A stretch of 34,113 nucleotides of DNA from Candidatus Omnitrophota bacterium (GTDB lineage Bacteria; Omnitrophota; Gorgyraeia; Velamenicoccales; Velamenicoccaceae), in contig DMEU01000010.1 of the NCBI GenBank assembly GCA_003451585.1, positions 1-34,113 on the forward strand. Reading direction: 5' to 3'. Of the stretch, positions 21,693-29,363 are shown one piece after another. The notes below the pieces were generated by a model. The model was given only the letters and a program-made list of their open reading frames with translations, was not told the origin of the DNA and did no database searches. Positions within the stretch are counted from its first letter, which is position 1, and the number at the start of each line of letters is the position of its first letter. The position numbers and the translations under genes were made by a program.

Positions 21693-22961
21693 ATGACCTA
21701 TCGTATTCGTATCTTGGCCGCGGTATTATTTTGTATTTTTGTTTTTTTTAATAGACAGGCTTCTGCCGATGACATAGTTGACTTAAAGGCACAGATAAGC
21801 GCGATGGAAGGCACAATAGCCGTTTTAAAGGCCAAGGTGGAGGCATTGGAGGCAAGCCAGAGCGCACAGTCGCAGGAGGTAAAAAAAGTACCTCAGCTGC
21901 AAAAAGAGGTCCAAGACTTAAGAGAGGAGTCAGGAGAAAGCAAACGCGGCTTGTTCGATGGATTATCGGTCGGGGGACACCTTAAGCTGTATATGTTCGA
22001 CCGCGCGGAAGGCGAACGCAACGGGGTAGAGCAACACAATAAACTTTCCGCCGGCCTGCACCACCTCTATCTGTATTTCAGGAAAGAGATAGAAGAGTGG
22101 CTCGCCTTAGACGTCAGGACCGACACCAGGGTTACGGCTTCTGCCACTCCCGCGCTCGGGACGAATATTTCACGAAGCACGTCAAGTTCCGTCAGCACGA
22201 CCATTCACCAGGCATTTATGACGGTGCGCCTGCCACAACAGGTAGAGGCGAAGGTTGGTTTATTCAATCCGATGTTCGACGAGGAGTACGCAGAGGAAGT
22301 ATGGTGGGATCAGCTCTACCATATGCCTGCTGGCATCGGCCTCTTGCAATCCTGGCACGACTCAGGCATAGAATTTTACAGGAATTTTGATTTCTCCAAG
22401 TGGTCTTTGCCTTTATATATCACATATTTGAACGGCAATACGGCGGATAAGCTTGTGGATAATAACGAAGGAAAGACTATCTTGCTCCACGCTGAGCCTG
22501 AATTCTTCTCAAGCCGTCTGAGGCTCCTGGGTTCTCTTGCGTATGGCAAATGGGACGATGACGATAAGAACGACTTGTGGCGCTGGGCCGCGGGCCTTAA
22601 TTTTAAATATAAAAAATTCGACATCTTAGGGCAATATCTTTACAGCAGGTGGGATGACCTGTCTTTGACAGGCGCGGGCACCGAAGACGGGACCCGGCAG
22701 GGGTTTTATATCAAAGGCCTTTACAGGTTCAATCCAAAGTGGAGGGGTATCGTCCAGTACAGCCTGGTGCAGCTTTATAATACGGGAACGAGTTTCATGC
22801 GCACGGATAAATACAATACCTGGACATTCGGCCTGAATTATTTTATTACGGACAGTTCCGTAATAATCGGCCAGGTAGACGTAGGCGACGCGAGGCGTTC
22901 CGACGGTTCGGAAGACCTGGAATATATCCGCTCGACGCTGGGTTGGCGCGTGACATTTTAA
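21693..22961 (+). CDS. Outer membrane porin with N-terminal coiled coil
   Basis: A 422-residue outer membrane barrel. The signal peptide (about 1-25) ends ASADD. Residues about 28-78 form a coiled coil (VDLKAQISAMEGTIAVLKAK and following heptads), a feature of trimeric porins such as the OprP/OprO group. From about 90 onward alternating strands dominate, for example FKYKKFDILGQYLYSRW, and the protein ends GWRVTF with the C-terminal phenylalanine needed for assembly. It is the first gene of a coupled set with ApbE, an FMN-binding protein and a sensor kinase, separated from apbE by only 8 nt. Substrate is unknown; phosphate-type selectivity is only one option. Confidence 0.8.
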   Translation: MTYRIRILAAVLFCIFVFFNRQASADDIVDLKAQISAMEGTIAVLKAKVEALEASQSAQSQEVKKVPQLQKEVQDLREESGESKRGLFDGLSVGGHLKLYMFDRAEGERNGVEQHNKLSAGLHHLYLYFRKEIEEWLALDVRTDTRVTASATPALGTNISRSTSSSVSTTIHQAFMTVRLPQQVEAKVGLFNPMFDEEYAEEVWWDQLYHMPAGIGLLQSWHDSGIEFYRNFDFSKWSLPLYITYLNGNTADKLVDNNEGKTILLHAEPEFFSSRLRLLGSLAYGKWDDDDKNDLWRWAAGLNFKYKKFDILGQYLYSRWDDLSLTGAGTEDGTRQGFYIKGLYRFNPKWRGIVQYSLVQLYNTGTSFMRTDKYNTWTFGLNYFITDSSVIIGQVDVGDARRSDGSEDLEYIRSTLGWRVTF

Positions 22962-22969
22962 ACCACTAA

Positions 22970-23974
22970 ATGAAAAAAATCGTTCTTTTAGCCGTATTAT
23001 TTTTTGCCGCCGGACTTTTCGCCTTCAGGATGTATAACGAGCGCAGGTTCAACCTGGAGAAGCGCACGGTGTTCCTTATGGATACTCTTGTGTCCGTGTA
23101 TGCCGTAGGCCCCAAACAAAAAGTATCGGCACCGCTGGAGCTTGCTTTAAAGCGGATGCGTGAGATCGAAGCGAAATTCAGCGCGTTTGATCCAAAAAGC
23201 CCGGTATATGCTTTTAATCATTTCGGCACGCCCATAACTGATAAAGAGATCTTGAGCGTGGCGCGAGCCGCCTTGAAGGTAAGCGAGCTATCCGACGGCG
23301 CATTTGACATAACCACTTTTCCTTTAAGCGAGCTTTGGGGTTTTGCGAGTAAGAGCCCGCGTGTGCCTACGGACGATGAGATCAGGGATGTATTAAAGAG
23401 TGTCGGGTATAAGCACCTGGTCTTAACGGAAGGGCGCCTGGAGAAGGACGCGCCAGGGGTTGTGATAGGTTTCGGCGGCATTGCCAAAGGTTACGCTGTA
23501 GGCGAGGCGGTAAGGGTATTGCGTGAGAATGGCGTGGCCTCCGCGTTAGTTGAAGCAGGCGGCCATGTATACGCACTTGGGAAACGCGGTAAAAATTATT
23601 GGAAGGTCGGGATACAAGACCCCCGCGGAGAAGGAATATTAGGGTATGTCGAGATAGAGGATATGGCTGTCCTTGGTTCAGGCGATTATGAAAGATTTTT
23701 TATTGATAAGGGAAAAAGATACAGCCACATCTTTGATCCTAGGACAGGGCATCCTGCGCAAGGGGCCAGCGCGGTCACAATTATATATAATGACCCCATG
23801 CTGGCGGATGCCTTGGCTAAAGTGCCTTTTGTCTTGGGTTTAGAAAAAAGCCGTGATATCATAGGTTCTATACCTGGAATGGAGGCAATTATGGTGGCCG
23901 CAGAGGGAGAAGTAACTTATTCACCGGGTTTAAAAGACAGACTGAAATTACTTCCAGACACGGAGCAGAGATGA
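22970..23974 (+). CDS. apbE: ApbE FAD:protein FMN transferase
   Basis: A 334-residue flavin transferase that attaches FMN from FAD to a threonine of target flavoproteins outside the cytoplasm. An N-terminal membrane or signal segment (about 3-20) exports it; there is no lipobox cysteine. Family motifs are present: FLMDTLVSVY (35-44), DGAFDITTFPLSELWGF (109-125), FGGIAKGYAV (168-177), EAGGHVYALG (195-204), GSGDYERFF (236-244) and the HIFDPRTG turn with H253. Its target is probably the FMN-binding protein encoded next, with which it overlaps by 4 nt. Confidence 0.93.
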   Translation: MKKIVLLAVLFFAAGLFAFRMYNERRFNLEKRTVFLMDTLVSVYAVGPKQKVSAPLELALKRMREIEAKFSAFDPKSPVYAFNHFGTPITDKEILSVARAALKVSELSDGAFDITTFPLSELWGFASKSPRVPTDDEIRDVLKSVGYKHLVLTEGRLEKDAPGVVIGFGGIAKGYAVGEAVRVLRENGVASALVEAGGHVYALGKRGKNYWKVGIQDPRGEGILGYVEIEDMAVLGSGDYERFFIDKGKRYSHIFDPRTGHPAQGASAVTIIYNDPMLADALAKVPFVLGLEKSRDIIGSIPGMEAIMVAAEGEVTYSPGLKDRLKLLPDTEQR

Positions 23975-24576
23975 TGCGACATTTTAAGAACATAGCCGCC
24001 CTGTTTTTCTACGTTGTATTCTTGTCGGGTATTTTTGTCCCGGCGTCCTATGCCATAACGCTTATGACACAGGATGAGGCGCTCCACTATGTGTTTGCTG
24101 ATGCGAGTGATGTAGTTGAAGAAAAGTATGAATTGGATGCCGCGACACTTGCGGCGGTCCAGGACAGGCTGGGGGGCGTGTGGGTCAATCATGAAGAAAA
24201 AGGATACCGCATACTGCCGCCAAAAGAGATAACTTTTTATTTTTCGGTAAAAGACGGCAAGAAGACAGACGCCGCTGTTATCTTAGAAGAGCCCGGGAAG
24301 TGGGGCCCTATTCAGTTCATAGTGGCTTTAGACCCGGCAGGCGCGGTGGCAAATGTCGCTGTCTTAAGGTATAAGGAGACGCGCGGCCGTCCTGTCGCGC
24401 GAAATACGTTTTTGAGCCAGTTCTTCGGAAAGACCGGTAAGGATAATATAAGGGTGCATGAAGACATAACCGGCATAAGCGGGGCCACATTCTCATCAAA
24501 GGCAGCGGCATTCTGTGTAAGAAAAGCCATCGTGCTGTATGAAGAGACCGTGCTTAAGAAAGCGAATGTCTCATGA
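23971..24576 (+). CDS. Exported FMN-binding domain protein
   Basis: A 201-residue exported protein with a signal peptide (about 1-28) and a C-terminal FMN-binding domain of the NqrC/RnfG/NosR type. The acceptor motif is SGATFSS with T173 as the expected flavinylated residue. The preceding aspartate of the usual D-x-x-(S/T)-G-A-T motif is replaced by T167 (sequence DITGISGAT, D165 shifted by two). This domain stands alone, not fused to a membrane or reductase part. It overlaps both apbE and the kinase gene by 4 nt. It probably carries electrons in the periplasm; donor and acceptor are not visible here. Confidence 0.88.
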   Translation: MMRHFKNIAALFFYVVFLSGIFVPASYAITLMTQDEALHYVFADASDVVEEKYELDAATLAAVQDRLGGVWVNHEEKGYRILPPKEITFYFSVKDGKKTDAAVILEEPGKWGPIQFIVALDPAGAVANVAVLRYKETRGRPVARNTFLSQFFGKTGKDNIRVHEDITGISGATFSSKAAAFCVRKAIVLYEETVLKKANVS

Positions 24577-27011
24577 TTTGCCTCTTTAGAGACCGTATAT
24601 GCCTGTTTAAGAACTGGAAGGTCAAGGACAAGCTCTTCGCAGGTTTCGGCGTCATCATATTTTTCCTGGCCGCCCTCAGCGTATTTGTTTTTAGCGCATC
24701 TCTGGATATACGCCAGCAGGTTAGAAGAGTGGAGCTCAGGTATTTTTCGGCGATAAACCTGAGTTCCGCTTTAAATATAGAGATCTCAAGGATACAGCAT
24801 ATCTTGGGACATTTTGCCTCGGATAACTCAACGGAATATTTGAGGGAGGCAAAGATACATACTGATAAATTCGTTATAATGCTTGCGGAATTCAGGGATC
24901 TTGTACAAGATGAGTCGGATAAGCTGCTAGAATTAGATAAGCTGGCCGAACAATTCGATGATTATAACCGCGCAAGCGAAGGATGGGTGAGGCTTATCGA
25001 GGCAGGCGGCCGGCCGCAGGAAGTCAAGGAGCAGATCCAGGATATGCATCGTATTGAGGGGGTGGTGGAACGCAGGATAGATGATATACAAAATGAAGAT
25101 TATGCCGATCTCTCCGAATCCCTGGCGGCAATCGATCATTTAAGCCAGCATCTGCAGACGGTGGTCATCTCGATGTTTTTGCTGATGGCCCTGTTAGGCG
25201 CCTGGATATCCCGGGCGTTGACAAAGAATATCGGCCTGCAGGTAGCGCGCCTTATGGAGGGCACCCGCCGTATCTCAGAAAAAGATTTCTCCTATCAGAT
25301 ACCGGCCGGGAAGCAGGACGATGAATTCGGCTCTTTGATAAATTCTTTTAACTGGATGACGCGCCATCTTCAGGAGACTACAGTTTCGAAGTCTGAGCTG
25401 GAAAAGGCGGTTGTGTCTCTTGAGTCTGAAGTATCGGCGCGCAGGAAGGCAGAAGACAACCTGCGTCAAAACTATCTTATCCAGAGTTCTTTGAATTCTT
25501 TTTTAAGGCTATCCCTTGAAGATGAAACGTTTGAGGATATCTTTGATTCGGCCCTAGGCATATTATTGACCATACCTCTTTTCAGCTTTCAATCGAAGGG
25601 CGCTATATTTTTGGCAGAAGGTCAGCATCTGATAATGAAGGCACAGAGGAACCTGTCTCCTTACCTTTGCAAAGAATGCGCGTATCTTCCTTTTGGAAAA
25701 TGCCTGTGCGGGAAGGCGGCTGAGACGAAAAAAACCCAATTCGTCAACGCGCTGGACGAAGGCCACGAGGTGCGCTACGACGGCATAAAGCCGCACGGCC
25801 ATTATTGCGTGCCTATCCTTTTTGGCGAAGAGCTGCTGGGCGTCCTTAATATGTATATCTCCGCGCAAGAGCCCTATGACCAGAAGGCTGAGGAGTTTTT
25901 AAAGGCGGTCACCAATATTTTTGCCAGCATGATCGTGCGCAGGCGCGCGGAAGATGCCTTGAAAAAGAGCGAGGCCAATCTGTCCTTGGCGCAGCACTTA
26001 GCTAGGATGGGTAGTTGGGACTGGCGCTCGGACACAGATGAGTTTTTCTGGTCTAAAGAGGCCTATGCTTTATTTGACCGCGGGCCCGAAGAAATGCCGA
26101 AGAACGTAGATGAGTTGGAGAAGATCATCCATGCCGAAGACCGTGAAAAGTTCGAGCGTTTTTATGAGAAGGTGATAACCGAACAGAGGAAGCTTTTCAG
26201 CACCGAATTTCGTATCATTACGAAAGGCGGTACGGAGCATTTTCTGCGCGTTGAAGGCAGCCTGAAAAAAAGGGAGGAGCCCGAGGGCGCGTTTGAGCTG
26301 GCCGGCACCATACGCGATATGACCTTTCAGAAAGAGATCGAGAAGTCCCAGCGCCTTGTGCAATTGGGCGTTTTAGTGGCGCGCGTCGCCCATGAGGTTA
26401 ACAATCCGTTGATGGTCGTCTCAGGGCACGCGCAGTTGGCCTTGATGGAGAACATAAAAGACGCGGCGCTTAAGCGTGACCTCGAGGTCATTGTCAAGGA
26501 GTGCGACAGGGCCAAATATATAATACAGCGCCTTTTGAGCTTTTCCAAGCCGTCCATAGGCATAGAAGAAGAAGCGGATGTGAATGATACGATAGACGAG
26601 ATAGTCGGACTTTTAGAACACCAATACAGCCTCGAGAATGTGGCTATCATAAGAAATTACGGCAAAGGCCTGCCGCGGTTGAAAACAGATAAAAAAAGCA
26701 TCCAGGAGGTCGTAAGCAACTTATTGAATAATGCCCAGGAGGCTATTGAAGATAAGGGTACCATAGAGATCACGACAAGGTTTGAGAAAGGCGCGTTAGA
26801 GATCGAGATCAGGGATACCGGGGCGGGGATGTCGGAGGAAGTGTTAAGCAAGGTCTTTGACCCGTTTTTTTCCACTAAGCCCATGGGGACGGGGCTTGGC
26901 CTTTCCGTGAGTTATAACATAATTAAGACCTTGGGTGGCGAACTGAGTTTCCAAAGCGCCTCTGGTAAAGGCACGACAGCGACCATTACCATGCTGGTAG
27001 AAAATCTTTAA
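24573..27011 (+). CDS. Multidomain histidine kinase (HAMP-GAF-PAS)
   Basis: An 812-residue sensor kinase. Membrane helices at about 21-42 and 196-213 flank a helical periplasmic domain of four-helix-bundle type. A HAMP domain (about 212-265), a coil, a GAF domain (about 318-455) and a PAS domain (about 470-590) follow. The transmitter has H607 in VARVAHEVNNPL, the N box NLLNNAQEAI, G1 DTGAGM, FDPFFSTK and GTGLGLSV. The GAF domain holds a cysteine cluster C366, C369, C377 and C379 (CxxC then CxC), which may bind a metal or respond to redox. It is coupled to the flavoprotein genes upstream and two receivers downstream. A role in sensing respiratory state is inferred. Confidence 0.9.
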   Translation: MICLFRDRICLFKNWKVKDKLFAGFGVIIFFLAALSVFVFSASLDIRQQVRRVELRYFSAINLSSALNIEISRIQHILGHFASDNSTEYLREAKIHTDKFVIMLAEFRDLVQDESDKLLELDKLAEQFDDYNRASEGWVRLIEAGGRPQEVKEQIQDMHRIEGVVERRIDDIQNEDYADLSESLAAIDHLSQHLQTVVISMFLLMALLGAWISRALTKNIGLQVARLMEGTRRISEKDFSYQIPAGKQDDEFGSLINSFNWMTRHLQETTVSKSELEKAVVSLESEVSARRKAEDNLRQNYLIQSSLNSFLRLSLEDETFEDIFDSALGILLTIPLFSFQSKGAIFLAEGQHLIMKAQRNLSPYLCKECAYLPFGKCLCGKAAETKKTQFVNALDEGHEVRYDGIKPHGHYCVPILFGEELLGVLNMYISAQEPYDQKAEEFLKAVTNIFASMIVRRRAEDALKKSEANLSLAQHLARMGSWDWRSDTDEFFWSKEAYALFDRGPEEMPKNVDELEKIIHAEDREKFERFYEKVITEQRKLFSTEFRIITKGGTEHFLRVEGSLKKREEPEGAFELAGTIRDMTFQKEIEKSQRLVQLGVLVARVAHEVNNPLMVVSGHAQLALMENIKDAALKRDLEVIVKECDRAKYIIQRLLSFSKPSIGIEEEADVNDTIDEIVGLLEHQYSLENVAIIRNYGKGLPRLKTDKKSIQEVVSNLLNNAQEAIEDKGTIEITTRFEKGALEIEIRDTGAGMSEEVLSKVFDPFFSTKPMGTGLGLSVSYNIIKTLGGELSFQSASGKGTTATITMLVENL

Positions 27012-27015
27012 AGCC

Positions 27016-27390
27016 ATGCAGAAGATACTTATCATAGATGATGAGCCGGGGATACGCGAGATCCTGAAAAGGTATCTGACTAAGAGCGGCTATGAGGTCG
27101 AGGCGGTCTCTTCCGGCAAGGACGGCATAGCCATTTTAGACTCCGGCGGCAAAATAGATTTTCTTATCGTCGATATGAAGATGCCGGAGATGAAAGGCAT
27201 TGAAGTTTTAAAACGGATAAGCCAGAATTATTCGCACCTGCCTTTTGTGCTTCTTAGCGGCTCTTTGGAACTTGAGGAATATATCCCCGTGGTACAGGGT
27301 TTCGGTTTTAAAAAATTTGAGATAGGTTCAAAACCCATCATCTTACAGGAACTTCTCGGCCTGATCCAAAAACTTCTGCCCAAAGAGTGA
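27016..27390 (+). CDS. Single-domain response regulator
   Basis: A 124-residue CheY-like receiver with no output domain. The acidic pocket is D8 and D9, the phospho-acceptor is D53 in FLIVDMKMPEMKG, the switch residue is S81 and the conserved lysine is K106 in SKP. It starts 4 nt after the stop of the large kinase, which is its likely partner. Without an output domain it probably signals by protein contact or passes phosphate on in a relay. Confidence 0.9.
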   Translation: MQKILIIDDEPGIREILKRYLTKSGYEVEAVSSGKDGIAILDSGGKIDFLIVDMKMPEMKGIEVLKRISQNYSHLPFVLLSGSLELEEYIPVVQGFGFKKFEIGSKPIILQELLGLIQKLLPKE

Positions 27391-27752
27391 TGCCTTTAAA
27401 GGTCCTTATCATAGAGGATGAAAAAAGCGTGTATGAGCTTTTGGTATTGTTTTTGGAGAAGAAAGGATGCAGTGTCGTGGGCGCAGGTACAGCCGTTTCC
27501 GGCATAATGCTTGCGCAAAAAGAAAAGCCTGCCGTTATCCTTATAGACGCGCACCTGCCTGACTCAGAGGGCCTGGATGTATTGCGACGCATACGTTCTT
27601 TTGATAAAGAGGCAAAGGTCTTTTTGTATTCAGGGCTTTATAACCAGGACCTGGAAGAAGAAGCGGTGTCTGCGGGAGCAAGCGGTTTTATCGATAAGGC
27701 CTCAAGCATAGAATCTATTATAAACGTAATCGTCTCGGCGATAGGTCAATAG
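27390..27752 (+). CDS. Second single-domain response regulator
   Basis: A 120-residue receiver with E9 and D10 in the acidic pocket, phospho-acceptor D53 in ILIDAHLPDSEG, S81 and K103. The usual lysine-proline is lysine-alanine here (DKASS). ATG 27390 overlaps the stop of the preceding receiver by one base. Two different output-free receivers behind one kinase suggest a branched pathway or a phosphate sink. The gene ends tail to tail with the minus-strand gene at 27746, overlapping it by 7 bp. Confidence 0.88.
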   Translation: MPLKVLIIEDEKSVYELLVLFLEKKGCSVVGAGTAVSGIMLAQKEKPAVILIDAHLPDSEGLDVLRRIRSFDKEAKVFLYSGLYNQDLEEEAVSAGASGFIDKASSIESIINVIVSAIGQ

Positions 27753-28078
27753 CCACCTCTGCGTAAGAAATATCCTCCGGAAAATTCGGTCCGTCCGTTC
27801 ATATATACTTTGACCAGTATCTCCTGAGATACCGTCGGCACCGCTGTTTTATATGTGAAGAGCCAGAATTGCCCTTCGGATGAGTTGGTATAGATGACGC
27901 TGTAGATATAGTGGCCGGACATGTCTATCTTTGTTTTTGCCATGGCATCTTCTGCCACAATGATGGCGTCTTTGAGCGCCAGTGACGGAGGCGGTGTCTG
28001 TGCTGCAGCAGGCCGTATCATAGAAAAGAAAGACCCGCAAAGCAATAAGGCCCAAATAAGTGTTTTTATTTTTGGCAT
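27746..28078 (-). CDS. Small secreted protein of unknown function
   Basis: A 110-residue exported protein that I do not recognise. A clear signal peptide (about 1-26, ending AAAQ) is followed by TPPPSLALKDAIIVAEDAM and a beta-rich part with many aromatic residues: HYIYSVIYTNSSEGQFWLFTY and KVYMNGRTEFSGGYFLRRGGY. On the minus strand AAAGGAGG precedes the ATG at ideal distance, which strongly supports a real gene. It is divergent from pilT and may share its 59-bp control region. It could be a small PepSY-like or pilin-accessory protein, but nothing in the sequence proves this. Confidence 0.75.
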   Translation of the reverse strand: MPKIKTLIWALLLCGSFFSMIRPAAAQTPPPSLALKDAIIVAEDAMAKTKIDMSGHYIYSVIYTNSSEGQFWLFTYKTAVPTVSQEILVKVYMNGRTEFSGGYFLRRGGY

Positions 28079-28096
28079 AAAGCCTCCTTTTTACAA

Positions 28097-28129
28097 ATTA
28101 TAGCACCAATGAGTTTATTTATGTATAAT
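28097..28129. promoter_or_regulatory. Divergent promoter region (secreted protein / pilT)
   Basis: Two perfect -10 hexamers face away from each other in the 59-bp gap. TATAAT on the plus strand (28124-28129) serves pilT, and TATAAT on the minus strand (28097-28102) serves the small secreted protein. Neither has a good -35. The pilT -10 ends 8 nt before its ATG. Confidence 0.5.
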
Positions 28130-28137
28130 AATAAGCC

Positions 28138-29181
28138 ATGGATATTAAAGATCTGCTGAAGATCATTATAGCAAAAGAAGCGTCCGACCTTCATTTGTCT
28201 GTAGGGTTGCCGGCGATGATGCGTTTGAACGGCACGTTAGAACCGATCAATGACTATGTCCTTTCGCACGAGGAGATATCGGATATGCTCAAGAGCATCT
28301 TCCCGCCGCAGAAGGCGGCATTTTTGCCTGACCAGGAGGTGGATGCGTCGGTCGAGATAAAAAATGTAGCGCGTTTCCGTGCCAATGTGTATTACGATAA
28401 AAACGGCATCTGCGCGGCATTCAGGTTCATCCCCACTCTCATCAGGTCCATACCGGAATTGGGCCTGCCGGATGTGGTTGAGCAGGTATGCGTCATGAAA
28501 AGGGGCCTGATGCTGGTGACGGGTATAGCCGGCAGCGGCAAATCCACGACGCTAGCCGCGATAATTGACCGCATAAATTCTACCAGGCATGACCATGTGA
28601 TAACTATAGAGGATCCCATCGAATTCGTCCATAACCATAAAAACTGCATTGTGGACCAGCGCGAGATAGGGACGCACACGCATTCTTTTGATTCGGCCCT
28701 GCGCGCGGCCCTGCGCGAAGACCCGGATGTTATCCTCGTAGGAGAGTTGAGGGATTTAGAAACTATTTCTATGGCGATCACCGCCGCGGAGACAGGGCAC
28801 CTTGTCTTAGGGACTCTGCATACGCGGGGAGCCGCGCAGGCGATATACCGCGTTATTGATATCTTTCCTCCGCACCAGCAGGAGCAGATACGGGCACAGC
28901 TCTCTGAGTGCCTTGAGATGGTAGTCTCTCAGGTCTTGGTACCGTCTGTAGACGGCCGGCACAGGTATTTGGCATGCGAGGTAATGGTAATGACCCACGC
29001 TATACGCCAGCTTATACGCTCAAATAAGATATACCAGATACAGACCGAGATAGAGACCGGCAGCCAGTGGGGGATGCAGTCTTTAGAAAAATCGTTGAAA
29101 TCATTGGTCACTGCTGGTAATATCTCTAAGGAAACAGCCCTCCAGTGGGTCCACGACAGGAAAGCTTTCGAAAGCTTTTGA
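28138..29181 (+). CDS. pilT: PilT twitching-motility ATPase
   Basis: A 347-residue type IV pilus retraction ATPase. Motifs in order: DLHLSVGLPAMMR (17-29), Walker A GIAGSGKST (129-137), the Asp box TIEDPIEF, Walker B with EDPDVILVGELRD, the His box TGHLVLGTLHT, and a C-terminal AIRQLIRSNK in place of the usual AIRNLIRE of PilT. Length is that of PilT, and the extra domain of PilB is absent. No other pilus gene is nearby, so it works with a pilus machine encoded elsewhere. There is no Shine-Dalgarno and the -10 is 8 nt upstream of the ATG, which suggests a leaderless mRNA. Confidence 0.94.
   Translation: MDIKDLLKIIIAKEASDLHLSVGLPAMMRLNGTLEPINDYVLSHEEISDMLKSIFPPQKAAFLPDQEVDASVEIKNVARFRANVYYDKNGICAAFRFIPTLIRSIPELGLPDVVEQVCVMKRGLMLVTGIAGSGKSTTLAAIIDRINSTRHDHVITIEDPIEFVHNHKNCIVDQREIGTHTHSFDSALRAALREDPDVILVGELRDLETISMAITAAETGHLVLGTLHTRGAAQAIYRVIDIFPPHQQEQIRAQLSECLEMVVSQVLVPSVDGRHRYLACEVMVMTHAIRQLIRSNKIYQIQTEIETGSQWGMQSLEKSLKSLVTAGNISKETALQWVHDRKAFESF
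29161..29178. repeat. Perfect 18-bp palindrome at the end of pilT
   Basis: AAAGCTTTCGAAAGCTTT is its own reverse complement and covers the last sense codons of pilT. It is followed by an A-rich stretch. It has no loop, so it is a poor RNA hairpin; it may be chance from the codons for K-A-F-E-S-F. Confidence 0.5.
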
Positions 29182-29192
29182 AAAAAAGATTT

Positions 29193-29274
29193 GCCGGGAT
29201 GGTGGAATTGGCAGACACATACGTTTGAGGGGCGTATGCCGTAAGGCGTAAGGGTTCGACCCCCTTTCCCGGCA
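29193..29274 (+). tRNA. tRNA-Leu (anticodon GAG)
   Basis: The 82-nt sequence folds as a class II tRNA. Acceptor GCCGGGA (29193-29199) pairs with TCCCGGC (29267-29273), with A at 29274 as discriminator. The D arm contains AATTGGCAGAC, typical of leucine tRNAs. The anticodon stem 29220-29224 pairs with 29232-29236, and the loop TTGAGGG gives anticodon GAG at 29227-29229. The long variable arm has stem GCC/GGC. The T arm AAGGG/CCCTT encloses TTCGACC. CCA is not encoded. It reads CUC and CUU codons. Confidence 0.95.
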
Positions 29275-29291
29275 TAAATTTTTTCTGAAAT

Positions 29292-29356
29292 AAAATAGGG
29301 ACACAGCCATTTAACCGATCCAGAAAAGGTTAATTAAATGGAAGTGTCCCTATTTT
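29292..29356. repeat. REP-like palindromic element, copy 2
   Basis: AAAATAGGGACAC (29292-29304) pairs with GTGTCCCTATTTT (29344-29356). After a small internal mismatch, CCATTTAA (29307-29314) pairs with TTAAATGG (29334-29341). The outer 13 bp are the same as in the element at 13197-13264, but the interior differs. It lies between tRNA-Leu and the 3' end of the minus-strand signalling operon, where it could serve as a two-way terminator. Confidence 0.75.
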
Positions 29357-29363
29357 TTATAAC

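Noticed and set aside
29161..29178. Palindrome at the end of pilT as a terminator
   Set aside because: It has no loop and no T-run, and the tRNA gene begins 15 nt later.
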